A stretch of DNA of 47,318 nt, from assembly GCA_010094045.1 (NCBI GenBank), contig ML986679.1, forward strand, positions 16,719 to 64,036, written 5' to 3'. Positions 13,144-26,593 of this stretch are shown here, piece after piece. The stretch's first letter is position 1. Each line of letters starts with the position of its first letter. The notes under the pieces are model-generated. The model was given only the letters and a program-made list of their open reading frames with translations, searched no databases and was not told where the DNA came from. A program made the translations under genes and the position numbers. The stretch comes from Lojkania enalia (lineage: Eukaryota; Ascomycota; Dothideomycetes; Pleosporales).

Positions 13144-13342
13144 TATTAAATATTAAAATAATATATCTTTTACTATTTATTTAGCCTCTTTTAATAGTTA
13201 AAAAGGTTAAGTTTACTTAATTCTTATTTTAAATTATATTCTTATTATTTTATTATTATATTATTATTAAAAGCTTAGGTATTATATTTTAATAATAGAG
13301 TAGACTGCTTATTTATATAGGCCGCTTATTTATAAAATATAT
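13144..13342 (-). mobile_element. Family 3 pogo terminal fragment
   Basis: This stretch matches the right-hand ends of the 7875-11584 and 41003-42856 elements. It contains the words TTTAGCCTCTTTTAATAG and AAAAGCTTAGGTATTATATTTTAATAATAGAGTAGAC, followed by the degenerate inverted repeat and a TA (13343-13344). The copia fragment directly to its left probably entered this pogo copy; the rest of the pogo is missing. Confidence 0.75.
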
Positions 13343-13359
13343 TATAAGAAAATAATATA

Positions 13360-15205
13360 ACGTAAAGTACCACCGAGCCGGCTATACTACCGAGCCGGCT
13401 ACTTTTTCTTAGTACCACCAACACTATATATAAGACCTTGATTTACTCGCCATCTATAAAAGAACCTACGTATAAGATACTTGGACTAGATTTAGAAGAA
13501 GCTTCTATATCTTTTTAGTACGTACGAGCGTTATGCCCGGTCTTTCTACAGTTCCTATAGTACCGTTAACTAGGTTAAGCTAGTTCCTTACTACTACTAC
13601 TACAAGCCTTCTTAGATTGCTAAGGAGCTGTAGATGCCTCAGCAGCTCTATACGAAGCTCCTTTACTATACTCTATTATACTACTATACTAGATTCGCTT
13701 CTGTTTACGTGTTTTACACTTTATTATAACCTCTAATTACTCTTTAAGCTCTATAATCTAGTAGCTTATAAGAGCGTTTTAATACAGCATTAATTCAGCT
13801 CCTTTTAGCTGTAAGAAGCCTTCTTTAGCTTCTTTTAGTGATCGTATAAAGGACCTCTATATAAGAGTTAATTGTAACCCGAATTCTTATATATTACTTA
13901 GTATTTTTAACTGCTATAGTATTTCTAGTAGGGGTACTTCTAGTAGTATATACAACCGGACTTTAAGGCGCTTAAGAACAACTTATATATTAATAGGAAC
14001 TAGTCTAGATACTTTAAAGGCCTTTTTATAGTTCTCGTATATAAATATATTAAAAAACGCGTCTCTAAAGGCTGGTAAGAAGTCTTCCTTATTAATATAG
14101 TAGACACGTTGGTATATTAAGTCTTATATACGTTGGGAGTACTTTAGCTTTAATAGTAAGAAGTATACTATATTAAGTAGCTGTAGGATATATAATAAAT
14201 ATGCTAGTATATAGAGGGTAAGGATCTTTCGTACGAGGTAATAATCCTTAAAATCCTAGTTTAGATAGCTCTTATAGCTATTAAGAATGAGTAGCCTATA
14301 TAACCCCACCTAACGCGTCTTTATATACGCATTAAAGTACTTTAACTACTTAAAACCAAGCTTATTATTTGTCCATCTATTCTCAGAAACTGAGAGCTTC
14401 TAGTCGTACGGTATATCTATCTCCTTATATTATGCTAAAATATAAACGCGTCCTTTATAGATAATAAATAGTAGAGTTATATACCTAGCAGCGTAGATGC
14501 TCTAGATTACTATAACCTACTCCCGATTACCTAGCTAAATAAGTATAAATCTTATACGGTATTCTAAACCTATAACAACTTTTATAAAGCTAATTATACC
14601 TATCTAGAAGCCTATCTTATTAAAGTTATAGATATTATCTTTATAGATACTGTATTTAGCTACCGTCTCTTATACGAGCTTAAACTACGTATTAATAACT
14701 TCTAGATCTTCTTATAATATCCTCTAATAGTCCTTTACTTAATTAAAAACTGTTTTAAGCTTATTTATACGCGATATAAATCGTTTAGACTAGTTCTTAT
14801 TTATAGGTATCTTACCCCGCGCACGTAATAGTTTATCTATTATATCTACTACCTTATAAAGCCGCGGTGTAAATTCTTGTAAATTAAGGTTAAGGATATA
14901 TCGTACGATCGTCTGCTTTTCAGTTACTGTAAGCTTTATACAATTTAGTTAAATTTAAGGTTAAAAGGTAATTCTATAAAGCTGGTTAAAAAGCTGCTAG
15001 TATTATATATTAAAAGCTGCTGCAGCGCGTTACACGCTTTAAAATTGGCCTAAAGTATAGGCCTGAAGGGTAAGTTCAATTCTACCTTCTTAATTAGATA
15101 GATTAGCTTTATATTATTAAGATATAGCGTTATGTACGGAAAAGTTACTATACCAAGAAAAAGTAGCCGGTTTAGTGGTATAGCTAGCTTGGTAGTACTT
15201 TATAT
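13360..15205 (-). mobile_element. Fot1/pogo-type DNA transposon, family 1, copy b
   Basis: An 1846-bp element in opposite orientation to the 1997-3845 copy, flanked by TA (13358-13359 and 15206-15207). Its left inverted repeat ACGTAAAGTACCACCGAGCC is well preserved; the right one is degraded to GCTTGGTAGTACTTTATAT. The internal sequence mirrors copy a through its whole length, including the end near 13430 that corresponds to the 3' end of copy a. The minus-strand transposase relic carries stops. Confidence 0.9.
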
Positions 15206-15894
15206 TATATATTTAGAAGAAAATATAATTATATAAAAAGTTTAAACTTAAAAAAAGAAAGATAGAATTTAAAAAGAAACTTCTAAAAAGAGAATTATAA
15301 GTAATAGAATAGAATATAAGTTAAAGAACTTATAAATTTTTATATATAAATATATTTAGAATATATTAAATATATATATATATATAAAGAAACTATTTTA
15401 TTATTAAAATTAACTAAAGAGTAAATTTATTTATAAAGTTTAAATCTCTCTAGTATATATAATATATTTTTAATATATCTCTAATATATTAAATTAAGTC
15501 TAAATTACTATTATTTATAAAGTACTCTTAGACTTTATAGTCTAAGTCTACTAGACTAGAGTAAACTATAATATATTAATAAATACTTATAGCGTTTCTT
15601 TAGCTTTACAGCCTTATAAGTATTATAAGTACCTTTTAAGCTAGAGATCCTCTTAGCTTCTACTTTATTTATCTATAATATATTAGTAATGCATTCTTAA
15701 TATATTTAAGTATTATATATTACCGTCTCGCTTTAGTAGCTTCTTTAGATGGCGCTTGTAAATAATAACTAGGCGACCCTTAGATAGGGGTCTATATTTA
15801 GAGGACGGGACCTAGGAGTAATATAAACTATATAAGAAGACTATTTTAATTAGTTAATAATTTATTCTAAAAGTATTCTAAGATTATTATACTT
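15206..15894. other. Unassigned AT-rich DNA
   Basis: The first 350 bases are extremely AT-rich with TATATA runs. Bases 15560-15830 are noticeably less AT-rich and include TTACCGTCTCGC and GGCGACCCTTAGATAGGGG, so they escaped the heaviest mutation or are younger. I see no reading frame, RNA gene or terminal repeats that can be supported. Confidence 0.4.
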
Positions 15895-16180
15895 ATATAG
15901 TATAATAATACGAAGAAATTGTTCTACGAAAAGCTTTATATATAACCTTATCCTAAAACTTTTTACTTATCTTATCCTACCTCTAGCTCCGCCTCTTTTC
16001 CCATCTATATATAGTTATATACTCCCTTATAAGTAGTTTAGTAGTTCTTTTATATCCTTTTATATAAGATTTATAGGTGTTAATAGAATTTCTAGGTCTC
16101 TAAACCCCTATATACTCTTATATACCTCTAAGTAGATTCGTGCCGTATTTAGACCTATTATCTTACCTATACCGTTATAT
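15895..16180 (+). repeat. Gypsy terminal-repeat fragment, third copy
   Basis: Matches the start of the repeats at 1328 and 44953, beginning ATACGAAGAAATTGTTCTACG and continuing through the CCTATATACTCTTATATACC segment. It stops abruptly at the copia insertion site (16181). The sequence on the far side of the copia element (26594 onward) does not continue this repeat, so the repeat was already truncated near this point. Confidence 0.75.
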
Positions 16181-16185
16181 ATAGC

Positions 16186-16349
16186 TATTAAACTATACTA
16201 GATAGAGTAGAAGGAAGTATATTATTATTACTTACTTAGTAAAATATACTTTTTAGAAAAACTATTTAAATAGAGTTAGTTCTAATTAAAACTAGTCTAT
16301 AAACGCTAATATTTATAAAATCTAATATCTTAATATCTACCCTCTAATA
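16186..16349 (-). repeat. Outer copia 3' LTR
   Basis: 164 bp, paired with 26425-26588. This copy is far more AT-rich than its partner; for example AAGCGCGCTCTCTAGAAG in the right LTR reads AAATATACTTTTTAGAAA here, all C-to-T or G-to-A. Confidence 0.9.
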
Positions 16350-19300
16350 TATCCTCTAAACTAAATAGAAACTATAATATATATCTATATATATTTTTAA
16401 TAGTAGCTTCTACTAGTACTAATTATAAGTAATTAATACTTCTCCTATATCTAATTACTATAAGAATTAGCTATAGGTTTTAATAGAAAGGAGCTTAGTT
16501 AAACTATCTACTACTATATTAACTATTATAATATATTTAAGTTATAATTAATTAAAAACTATTTACTCCTTAATCTAATAATAGTAGGTATTAATATACT
16601 TACTTTACTAGTAGTATTCTTTCTATTTAGTAAGCTTAAAAGCTAATAGATTATTAATATAGAACTTTAAGAGTTAAAATAGTTTATATAATATATCTAA
16701 CTTAATATAGAATTAATAGAGTTATATTACTTCTTTAACTATATATATAATAGTTATATATTTAGCTTCTATTATTAATATTATTACTAACCGCTTCTTA
16801 AAAGATTAATAGTAAATTATTCTTCTAAATAGCTTAAATAGATATTTAACTATTAATTTATAATTCTTATAATTAGTATATAATAAATCTAAATAGTTTA
16901 TAAAAGGTACTTCTAATATATTAATAAAGTATTTAATTAATATTCTTTAAGTTTTATTTAGTATTAAGAACTTTATAATATAGTTATATATAGTATAAAG
17001 ATAACCTATAATCTATAGTATATATTTATAATATAAGCTTATTAGATTACTATTAAAGTATTCTAGAAAGGTAATATAATATATAATATCTAATTATATA
17101 AAATATATTAAATATAGTAATTTATTAATAATTAACTAATATTTATTAAATAGTTTAGTATTATAAATATTTTCTTTAGAGTAAATTATAAGTTTAATAG
17201 TTAAGAGATTAAACGGTATATTATATTTATAGTAGTTCTCTTACTAAAGTATTAATATAAGCTTTTTAATATATAATTCTATAGAAAGTTCTATTATATA
17301 TATTATATAATCGCGCGTAATATAGATTCTAAAATAGTAGTTTAATAAGCTAAGATTGTAGTATTTATAAGTACTTATAACTATTTATTTTATAGCTATT
17401 ATATCTTTAACTATTAGATAAATAAAGAGTAGATTATTAATATATATAATAATAATCTATTATAGCTCTTTACTAATAAAAATATATAGATTAGAATTAA
17501 AAGATCTATATTTATATAATATTAAATAGTAACTAATTTTATTATACTAAAATTATAGTAACTAATAGAGACTATAGAATACTTTATTAAATTATATAAT
17601 TATACTATCTAATAGATAAATATAAATAGGGTTATTTTTATCTATTTTTCTATTTAGAAAGGCTATAATAATATTAATCTAGTTATATTTTAGGTTAAAA
17701 GTATTAACTAGTACTAGAATTAATTTAATAGTTATAAAGTATACTACTCTTATATATATATCTTTCTAAAGATCTAAATATTAGTAATTACTATAGATAA
17801 TAAAGTATATTTTATACTATATTAGATATTCTTTATTATTAAACTTATATTTATATACCTATTTAATAAATAGTATAGTAGTTCTAGTTAATATATAATT
17901 CTATTTCTTTATCTTCTATTTTATACTACTACTCTAAGTATTAATATATATATATCTACTTTGGTAAAATAGGCTCAAGTAGGAGATTTAGATTATCTTT
18001 TATATTATAAGTATCTATTATAACTACTAGAGTAAAATTTTATATAAAAGTAATAAAAGTATTTAATATTATCTTATTTTAAAAAGATATATTATTAACT
18101 ATTAATACTATATTTAGATTAAGCTATTAGAATATATAATATAAGAATTAATATATAAGCTTAGCTAGTAAAGCTAATATTTTATAAGGACAGCTATAAG
18201 ACTTTTTTACTAGTAGTAGAGTTAGTAGTAATAGTAATAGATTATTCTTATTACTCTATTACTTATCTATCTCATATTACTCTTACCTAAAATTATATTT
18301 TCTACCTTATTTAAAAAGATTAATATATTTATTATTATTTAGTTATAAAGATATTTATAAAAGTATTAATTATAATAGTAGTATACCTCCTAGATTTTAT
18401 ATGCCCTCTAAATAGTTAGATTTTTCTTTCTAAATATATAGACGTTTATTATAGTAAACTTTTTAAGTTTAATAAAGTATATAACCTATAACTAGCTAGT
18501 ATTAAAAGAAGATTATAAAGTTAGATTATATAATCTTTTTACTCTATAAATCTTATATTAGAAATATCTAAGATTCTTTATAATTATATTTCTTAAACTC
18601 TTTACTTTTAATATAATACTTTTTTAAAATAAGTATATAATTAATCTTTTTATAATAGTAGAGGTTATAAAAATTTAATACTAGATTTTAATAATCTAGA
18701 AATTTATTAAATATTTATAAAAGTATTTTACTATTAGTAAATATTATAGTAAATAATAGATTAAAGAGTTATACTATATACTTTATAGTATATAACTAAA
18801 ATATTAGTAGTAAGTATAGTACTTTAATAAAGATATATTATACTTTATTTATAGTAAACTTATTACTAGTTTTAGTAATACTATTTTAGTATACTATATA
18901 TAGTATTAAAAGCTATAATTATATTCTCTACTTTTTAAAATATTTGATAGTAATCTAATTAATAAAATATTTATTATTATTAAAATAATAGACTTTAATA
19001 ATCTTATTATACTAGATAATACCTATTTTATTAAAATTAAATAGTATTTAGGTAATTTTTATATAGAATTTAATAAAGTAAATCTATTAATAGTATATAA
19101 AATTATTTATAAGAGATAGTTAATATTACTTTCTATTAGAACTTAATAGTAAAATATAACTAATAATATTAAAATATATAATATTAAATATTTATTAAAC
19201 TTAATATTATAAAATATAAAAGATCTATTAATAACTTTTTACTTTATAATATTTTTTATAGTTAAACTTTTTAATATTTTTAAATTTTAAGTTATTAATA

Positions 19301-20715
19301 GTTTTAAATAACTATTTTATATTATCTAGATTTATATAACTCTAGATTTTATAAACTTTTTATAAAGTAATTTCTTACTTTTAAACTAACTATAAGTTTT
19401 AGAAAGAAAATATAGTAATATAAACTATTAAAAAAGCTATTTATATTTTATCTATATACTTAAGAAAAGTAAGTAGTTTATTAATCTTAGAAATATAGGC
19501 AATTTTACTATTATCTTTAATATATAGTAGCTTCTAATAGAAACTATAGAAGTATAATTCTTTTAGTTAAAACTAATTTAAGAAGATAATAGAGATATAA
19601 AAACTTAGATAATATAGTACTTGTAGAAAATATATATTAATAATACTATTATTAGTTAGAAAAATATAAAGCTATATTATACCTTTACTTTCTATTCTAA
19701 TAAAACTACTACCTATTTTTATATATTTTATACTAGATTATTCTATTAAAATAAATTTAGTTCTATTATTATATATATACTTATTAGTACTAGTATTAAA
19801 GATAATTTAATTCTTATAGAATTTCTATAATATTTACTTAATTATATATTATAATATTAGTAAAATCTAAATATTATAACTACTTACTAATATATTAGTA
19901 ATAGTACTAAAATTAGCTAATAGTATATAGTTTAATTAAGCTAATTAAATTAATTTTTATATTAATTCTAAGTATTTATTAAAAAATTATTTTAATATCT
20001 TTTCTAAATATATAAACTAGTAATTTAATCTACCTTCTAAATACTTATATTAGTAACTAGAATAGTATCTTCTTTCTATAAGTTTACTATTAATAAACTT
20101 ACTTTTAATTTTAATATTATTCTTACTTTTATCTTTATATTAATTACTATTAAACTATTATATATTTTTTAACTATATTTAAAATATTATTATCTTTTTA
20201 ACTAAAATCTTTTAATATATTTTATTATTAATTTTATTAATTATAATATTAATATCTAAAACTTAATTTTAATATAGAATCTAATATTATTATTATATAT
20301 AGATTTTAAATTAATTTTTAATAGTAATAATAAACTAGAATATAGTATTTTTAGAATTAGACTTAAAATTAATATTATTTAATTATATAAAACTAGTTTT
20401 AAATTTACTAATAAATTAAAATATATTATTATAATAATTATTATATAGGCTAAAAAGATTAGTTTAGAGAATATACTTTTCTATAAAATCTTATTCTTTA
20501 TAATACTTAAAAATAGTATTTAAAAATACTTCTACTATTTTATATAAGTATAAACTTTTAAATATCTTTTAATAAATTATAATAAGTAAAATATTTATAA
20601 TAAAAATTTCCTTCTTAATATAATTATAATAATCTTTCTACTATTAATTATATTATATTTTATAGGTATTATTAGTATATTAAATATTTTTAAAATTACT
20701 TTACTAGATAAATTT

Positions 20716-20841
20716 TGTTAGAGCTGGCTGGCTCTGATAAGGATTGGAAAAACTGCGTCTATTAACTAGAAATGCGAGATATGCTATATATATATCCCTA
20801 AACCTGCTAAGAGGCTAACTATAAATAGCTTAACTATAATA
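20716..20841 (-). repeat. Inner copia 3' LTR
   Basis: 126 bp and the better preserved LTR of the pair, retaining the TG start. The same LTR family occurs at 13019-13143. Confidence 0.9.
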
Positions 20842-20991
20842 TACCCCCCCAGCTACAGTAAATAGTAAAGCTGCCTTTTAGTTAACTAGTCTAAGTACCT
20901 TTATATAGCTGTAATATACCCCCCCAGCTGCAGTAAATAGTAAAGCTGCCTTCTAGTCAACTGGTTTAGGTACCTCTATAAGACCAAGCTG
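20842..20991 (-). repeat. Tandemly duplicated polypurine-tract segment
   Basis: A unit of about 75 bp is present twice in tandem: TACCCCCCC followed by AGCTRCAGTAAATAGTAAAG starts at 20842 and again at 20917. On the minus strand each unit ends in GGGGGGG next to TA, the position of the plus-strand primer of a copia element. The truncated copy at 12900-13018 carries the same duplication, so it belongs to the family. Confidence 0.8.
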
Positions 20992-21945
20992 CTTTAAAAA
21001 GGTAAGGTACTTCTACTTAGGCAGTGCCTTTATAAAACCGTCTACTAGCATCTAGTTCGTCGGCTTCTAGCTAACCTATAACTTTCCTACTTCAACTTCT
21101 TATTAAATCTACATTTAATAAGTGTCTATATAATATAACCTAGTCTATAGTCTATCTACTACTTTAGTAGTAATACCTACTATCTACTAATTATTATAAA
21201 ATAGCGTAGGGACTATCTCTATACTAAACCCTACGTAATTAAAGACTCTGGTCTACTATTATAGCTTACTACCTGCTACGGATAGAGCTAGTAGCTTAGC
21301 TTTAGTTGTCGACTTAGTAACCGAGCACTATATTATCGCTTTCTAGTTAATAGACAGGCTATAGAGCTTAAATAGGTAGCCCTATAAGTTGTAATACGTC
21401 TTCTAATTGTCCGCGAATGCTGCGTCTAATACTCTATAGAATAGTAGCTTACGCTTGTTGCTAAGATAGGTTGTATTTTCTTAATCTAGTCTAGATACTT
21501 ATAAGCCTAGCCCTCTTATGCTAATTATATATCTCCAGACGTGCTCTACTACTTAAATATAACTCTATCCTAGATTTTTAAAATAGGTTGCTAGAGTTAA
21601 GTAAGCTTTTAAGATATCTAGGCGCGTATAGACTACTAGATATTTTAGAGATCCAACTAGCTACTAATAATATCTAGTTCTCTAATAGTTTAGCTCTTCT
21701 ATACTTAATACTAGGTAGTTATTAACTAGAAGCACCGTAAGATAGCTTTTCTACCCCTACTTTTACAGTCTATATTTAGCTACGACCTTATTAATAAACG
21801 AGTTTTAACTAAGCTAGATTCTACCTATATCCTAGTCTTAGACTATTCTAATTCCTAGGAACTACCGGAGCTATTTAAGTAAGTGTAACTTATACTACAA
21901 TTTTAAACCTGCTTCAAATTGCTAATATATAGTAAGGTAGTCTAA

Positions 21946-21984
21946 GTAAACTAGGACAACTATATCATTAACGTAGAAAAATAC
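21946..21984 (-). pseudogene. Copia reverse transcriptase active-site relic
   Basis: Minus-strand translation VFFYVNDIVVLVY corresponds to the Y-V-D-D core of Ty1/copia RT. The first of the two metal-binding Asp residues is Asn, consistent with RIP. It marks the pol region of the 20716-26065 element; stop codons surround it. Confidence 0.8.
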
Positions 21985-24900
21985 TATTAGGCTCTTACTT
22001 CTAAATAGATATAGGACCTTTTAGATTAGCTATAGTTCTAGCTTAAGTAGTAAGCTTTTAAGGTGCTTATACTAGAGTAGAGGAGTATCTCTTAGGCTAT
22101 AGAGAGCTTTCCTTATCTCTAGTAGCTTACTTAGCTTCTATATAAATCCTTCTAGTATATAGGCGTATATTAGTCTATCTAGCAGTATATTTAAGAAAGT
22201 GTTAGTAATATCGTATTAATAGGCGTATAGTCTAAAAGCTGCTGCTAGAGTAACTAGGAATCGGAATACTTATACTACTAGAGTAGCTGTATATATATCT
22301 CTCTAGTCCTACTACAGGTTTTCTCTAATAACTAGCCTAGCTTTAAACTTATATAGATATCTATCCTCATCGAATTTATATATAAATACCTATATTAGTA
22401 GTAGAAGTTTAATCTCTAGCTATATACTAGCTCTAGTCTCTATTATATAAACTAGATAGCCCTTACTATAGTAGCTCTAAAGCTCTACTACTACTACTTT
22501 CTTAAATTTAATTCTAAATAGATACCTCTTAAGCTATTTCTATTATTTTAGTAGAGGTAGTAGCTAATCTCTATATAGACTAATCCTAGGCTAATTAGCT
22601 AGTATATTACTACTTATCTTCTACTATAACGCTTCTATAAATACTGTATAGTATATACGGGGTATTTTACAAGTTCTAGTCTCCGTAATATTTCTAGTAT
22701 TAAGCTAACTACTAATTTTGTCGCGTCTGTTCATATTATTTAATTATTAGTCTAGAGCCTCTACTTTTAGCTTAATCTAATACCAGCCCTTAGAAAGGCT
22801 AGTTATTACCTCTAGATGCTTATTACGATTATCTTAACTACGCGGTTCTAGGGTGTTTTCTAGTATTATAATACCGCTAACTACTAGATACTCTACTCTA
22901 GCTGGCTTACTTAATTATTGCTAACCTAGTTCCTACTTAAGCTACTTTTTAATCTACTGCTTAAGCTTATTATCTAGCGTCTCTTTACACGATTAAACTG
23001 TTAATTAATCTAGCATCTATTTAAGCTCTATATTATTTAGCTTATAGCTCTCCTTAATATTAAGTACTACGGCTGTTAGATACAGTATCTACTTATTTAG
23101 AAAGATAAGATCTTTATACAATTCTGCAGGTAGTAGAATAATATCTCTAGTTCTTATAACTCTATCTAACTCTAGTATCTAGATGCGATAGATATTTGTA
23201 GAGTTATATTCTATAAAACGTCTAATTAGCGTATAAGATTATAGCTTCTCTTTCTAGTATAAGTAATAATTTAGGATATATACCTTAGCTTCTAGTATAC
23301 TAAGATAAACTACTAACAGTTTAGTTCCGCGTACTACTTTATATAGAGTATACTAGTTTAGAGCTTCGGTCAGCGCGCGATTAAGGAGATAGACTACTAA
23401 GAATAGGTACTTATTTAATACCTCTATTAGTAGCCCTGCGTCTATTCTTATAGCTCTTCCCCGTACAACTAGTAACTACCCTACTCTCTCTATTAGACTA
23501 TTCTACTCCTTAGTATACTCTACTTATAGTTTTACTAAAATTTCTAGGTCTTTAAAAATATTAAGTATCTTAGAATATCTGTACTTATTATTAAGTCTAA
23601 TAGCTTTAACCTATACGTTAAACTAAGCTTTAAATTTAACTAGTAATCTCTATACTATATATTATAGTATTATTATATTCTTGTTTAGTAGGTAGTAGAC
23701 CTTATACTACCTACTATACTAGCAGACTATATAGAATATCTAGAGGTCTCTATTATAGTAGTACTCTAACTAATCGCGTATTTAGACTAGATCTATCTCT
23801 AGTCTTTTAAATAGTCTCTAGGCTAGTTCCTAAGAAGCTCTTCTATCTACTATCTTATAGAGCTTAGACTAGATATAAATAGCGTATTCTGTCTACTTTA
23901 GAGCTTAATTTCTCTACTACTACTACTACTACTATACCTCCTACTACTACTTAATTAACTTAAGCTTATTAATATAAGTAGGTAGATAAGTAACTACCTT
24001 CTAGCTAGTATAGCTAAATACTCTATAAGCTTATACAGGTATAAGTTCTAGCTACTTACGAGCTGTATAAGAAGGCTTTAGTCTATACTATATTATATAT
24101 ACTAATAGAGATAGTTGTATACTATTCTTTATATCTATTAGCTAATACTTAAATATGCGCCTAAAATAGTATATAATATTTAATAGATCTATTTAATATA
24201 AATAGTCTTATTCTAAATTAAAATAGATTCCTACTATACTATAGTATAAGAAACTAACTATATTTATAAACATCTCTAGGATATATATAATATATAAGAG
24301 TAAGATAGTCTTAATTCTAATAAACGTCTATATCTATAGCTAAACTTCTCTCTATTTTTAAATTAGTAGTAGCTATCCCCCTATATATATATAGTCGTCT
24401 AGTCTAGACTACTATATCGTTCTCTAGTTATAAGACTTACTATTAGTAATATAGGTATTTAAGCTAGGGTCTATAATCTATCTATTAAGTAGTAATAGCT
24501 AATACTAATACTATTTAGCTTATATAGCTCTAAGCTATAGAGCTGAAACTGCTATAAATTTTACTAATTAATTTAGGTTTAGAGCTGCCGTCGCAGCTAG
24601 TTTTAATAGTTAATACCTATTATCCTATCTTTTTATTATATTTAGTACTAGTACTAAAACTATTATAGAGCTTATAGAGCCTACTAATACTGCTAGTTAC
24701 TTCTTAGTATTATAGAATACCTTTAACCTAAAAGATCTTAATATTCTAAGCTTTTAGAATTTCTACTTAATATCTTAATCTAGCTACTAGCCTAATAAAT
24801 ATAGTACTAAGTTAATATATAAATACTACTCGAATTTATAACTATTTCTATAAAGGTAGACTATCTATCTTAATTGCTAAGGTTTCTAGCTATTATTAGT

Positions 24901-25940
24901 CTACTATAACTATTATAGTTACTATAGTATAATACTAAGCGTTGCGAACGTCTCTAGCTCTAATATAACTAGTCTAGTACAATAATAGTATAATATATAC
25001 TACGCTACTAAGTCTGAAATACTTATATATAGCTTATTATCTACTTTAGACTTAATAAGTAGTAATAGCTTATTTACTACCTAGCTATCGTCTAAGCTCT
25101 TAACTATAAAAATAAAGTCCTACTAAGCTTAATTCTCCTATACTTCTAGTATACTTGCTAGGCTTATAACACGCGTTGTTTTAAGCTAATCCTTAAACTA
25201 AGTATCTAGATTCTTCTTTTTTAGTCGTATTTTAAGTATCTAGTATTAAGCCTATAACTATATACTATACTTAGCTTTACTTAGGTAGAGATATTTCTTA
25301 AGAGTTTATAGTTAATTATATATAGTTTTATAGTCTATAATTAGATAGATATATTAAGCTACTATTATCCTTAATATCTCCTGCGTGAATTCTCTAAGAG
25401 TTTTCTCTTTCTATAGCTACTACGCTTTACTATAGCTATATATTCTATACTAGACTTTATATCTTACCAATTCTTAATTAGTTAGATTTATAATATCTAC
25501 TTTAGTATCTACTACTTTAATATTACTATCTATCCTATAGAAATCTCTAAACTACTTCTTAATTAGCTTTTTAATATCTAGTTAAAGAACTAGCTTCTTA
25601 CTAAGGTCTAAATCTATATATTTCTAGAGTTAGTTTTAGTCTATACTATCCTTCTATAAAAATAGCTACTATATCTAGTACTCTAATTTATTAAGAATAA
25701 CTATAGCTTTAGTAATAAGTAGATTTAATTCTATTATCTTTTTAATATACTATATCGCGTTAATCTATTAAAATCTCTACTATAACTAGTTTTAAGCTTT
25801 CTAGCTTCTTAGCTAGTCTAGTAATATTAAGGTAACTAAGATCTTAATAAACGAGATATAATTAACTAAACTTATATTAATTAGCTCTAATCTATTTATA
25901 TAAAATATAGTAGTAGTTAAAAAGCTTTTAAGCTTATAAC

Positions 25941-26065
25941 TATTAGAGCTAGCTAGCTCTAATAAGAATTAGAAAACTACGTCTATTAACTAGAAATATA
26001 AGATATATTATATATATATCTCTAGACCTGTTAAAGAGTTAACTATAAATAGTTTAACTATAATA
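25941..26065 (-). repeat. Inner copia 5' LTR
   Basis: 125 bp, followed by the AATTT target duplication. Differences from the 20716 LTR are almost all C-to-T or G-to-A. Confidence 0.9.
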
Positions 26066-26424
26066 AATTTTACTATTTATAACTCTATATTATCTAAATA
26101 TAGTAGTAGATTCTAATATATTAGCTTATTAGATTTAAGTAGTAGAAATACTCTTTTTAAAATATCTTTAGTAGCTTTACTAATAACTTAGTTTTATAAG
26201 GCAGCTTCTTATAGTAAAATATTTTTACTATCCTTTACTAGATTAATAACTCTCTTATAGTCTACTATAATAGTATTATATTCTATATTAGTAGTATAAG
26301 TTAAACTTAGTTAACTAAATACTACTATTAGACTATCTATTAGTTAGTAATAGTAAGCTAGAGATTAATATAATAATTAATCTAATTTACTATAGGCTAG
26401 AAATATAGCTAAGAGCTTATAACC

Positions 26425-26588
26425 TATTAAACTATATTAGATAGAGTGGGAGGAAGTATATTATTATTGCTTACTTAGTAAAGCGCGCTCTCTAGAAGAA
26501 CTATTTAAATAGAGCTAGTCCTAATCGGGACTAGTTTACAAACGCCGATATTTATAAGATCTATCACCTCGATATCTACCCTCCAATA
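26425..26588 (-). repeat. Outer copia 5' LTR, bordering the gene island
   Basis: 164 bp with many CpG and CpA sites still present, unlike the 16186 partner. It is followed by ATAGC and then by island DNA of ordinary composition. Confidence 0.9.
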
Positions 26589-26593
26589 ATAGC

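Larger units (their letters stand above)
20716..26065 (-). mobile_element. Ty1/copia retrotransposon, nested inner element
   Basis: The element is defined by LTRs 20716-20841 (begins TGTTAGAGCTGG) and 25941-26065 (begins TATTAGAGCTAG), with an exact 5-bp target duplication AATTT at 20711-20715 and 26066-26070. Coding sense is minus. The RT core is at 21946-21984, reading VFFYVNDIVVLVY where the family has YVDDI; the second-strand G-to-A change explains the Asn. A G-rich polypurine tract abuts the 3' LTR. The 5350-bp length is typical. It is visibly less AT-rich than its host element, so it arrived later and saw less RIP. Confidence 0.92.
16186..26588 (-). mobile_element. Ty1/copia retrotransposon, outer element, heavily RIP-mutated
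   Basis: Two 164-bp LTRs (16186-16349 and 26425-26588) are flanked by an exact 5-bp target duplication ATAGC (16181-16185 and 26589-26593). The LTRs begin TATTAAAC and end CCAATA/TCTAATA, the RIP forms of TG...CA. Coding sense is minus: the copia RT core is recognisable near 17400-17480 (IIIIYINNLLFIYL, family YVDDLLI with both Asp as Asn). The internal part is split by another copia element at 20716-26065. Without it the element is about 5 kb, normal for copia. Its right LTR ends at the gene island. Confidence 0.9.

Noticed and set aside
15400..20700. Possibility that the extreme AT content marks a mitochondrial insertion or centromere
   Set aside because: Copia LTRs, target duplications and RT relics account for most of it, and the substitution pattern is RIP-like. 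No mitochondrial gene was recognised.
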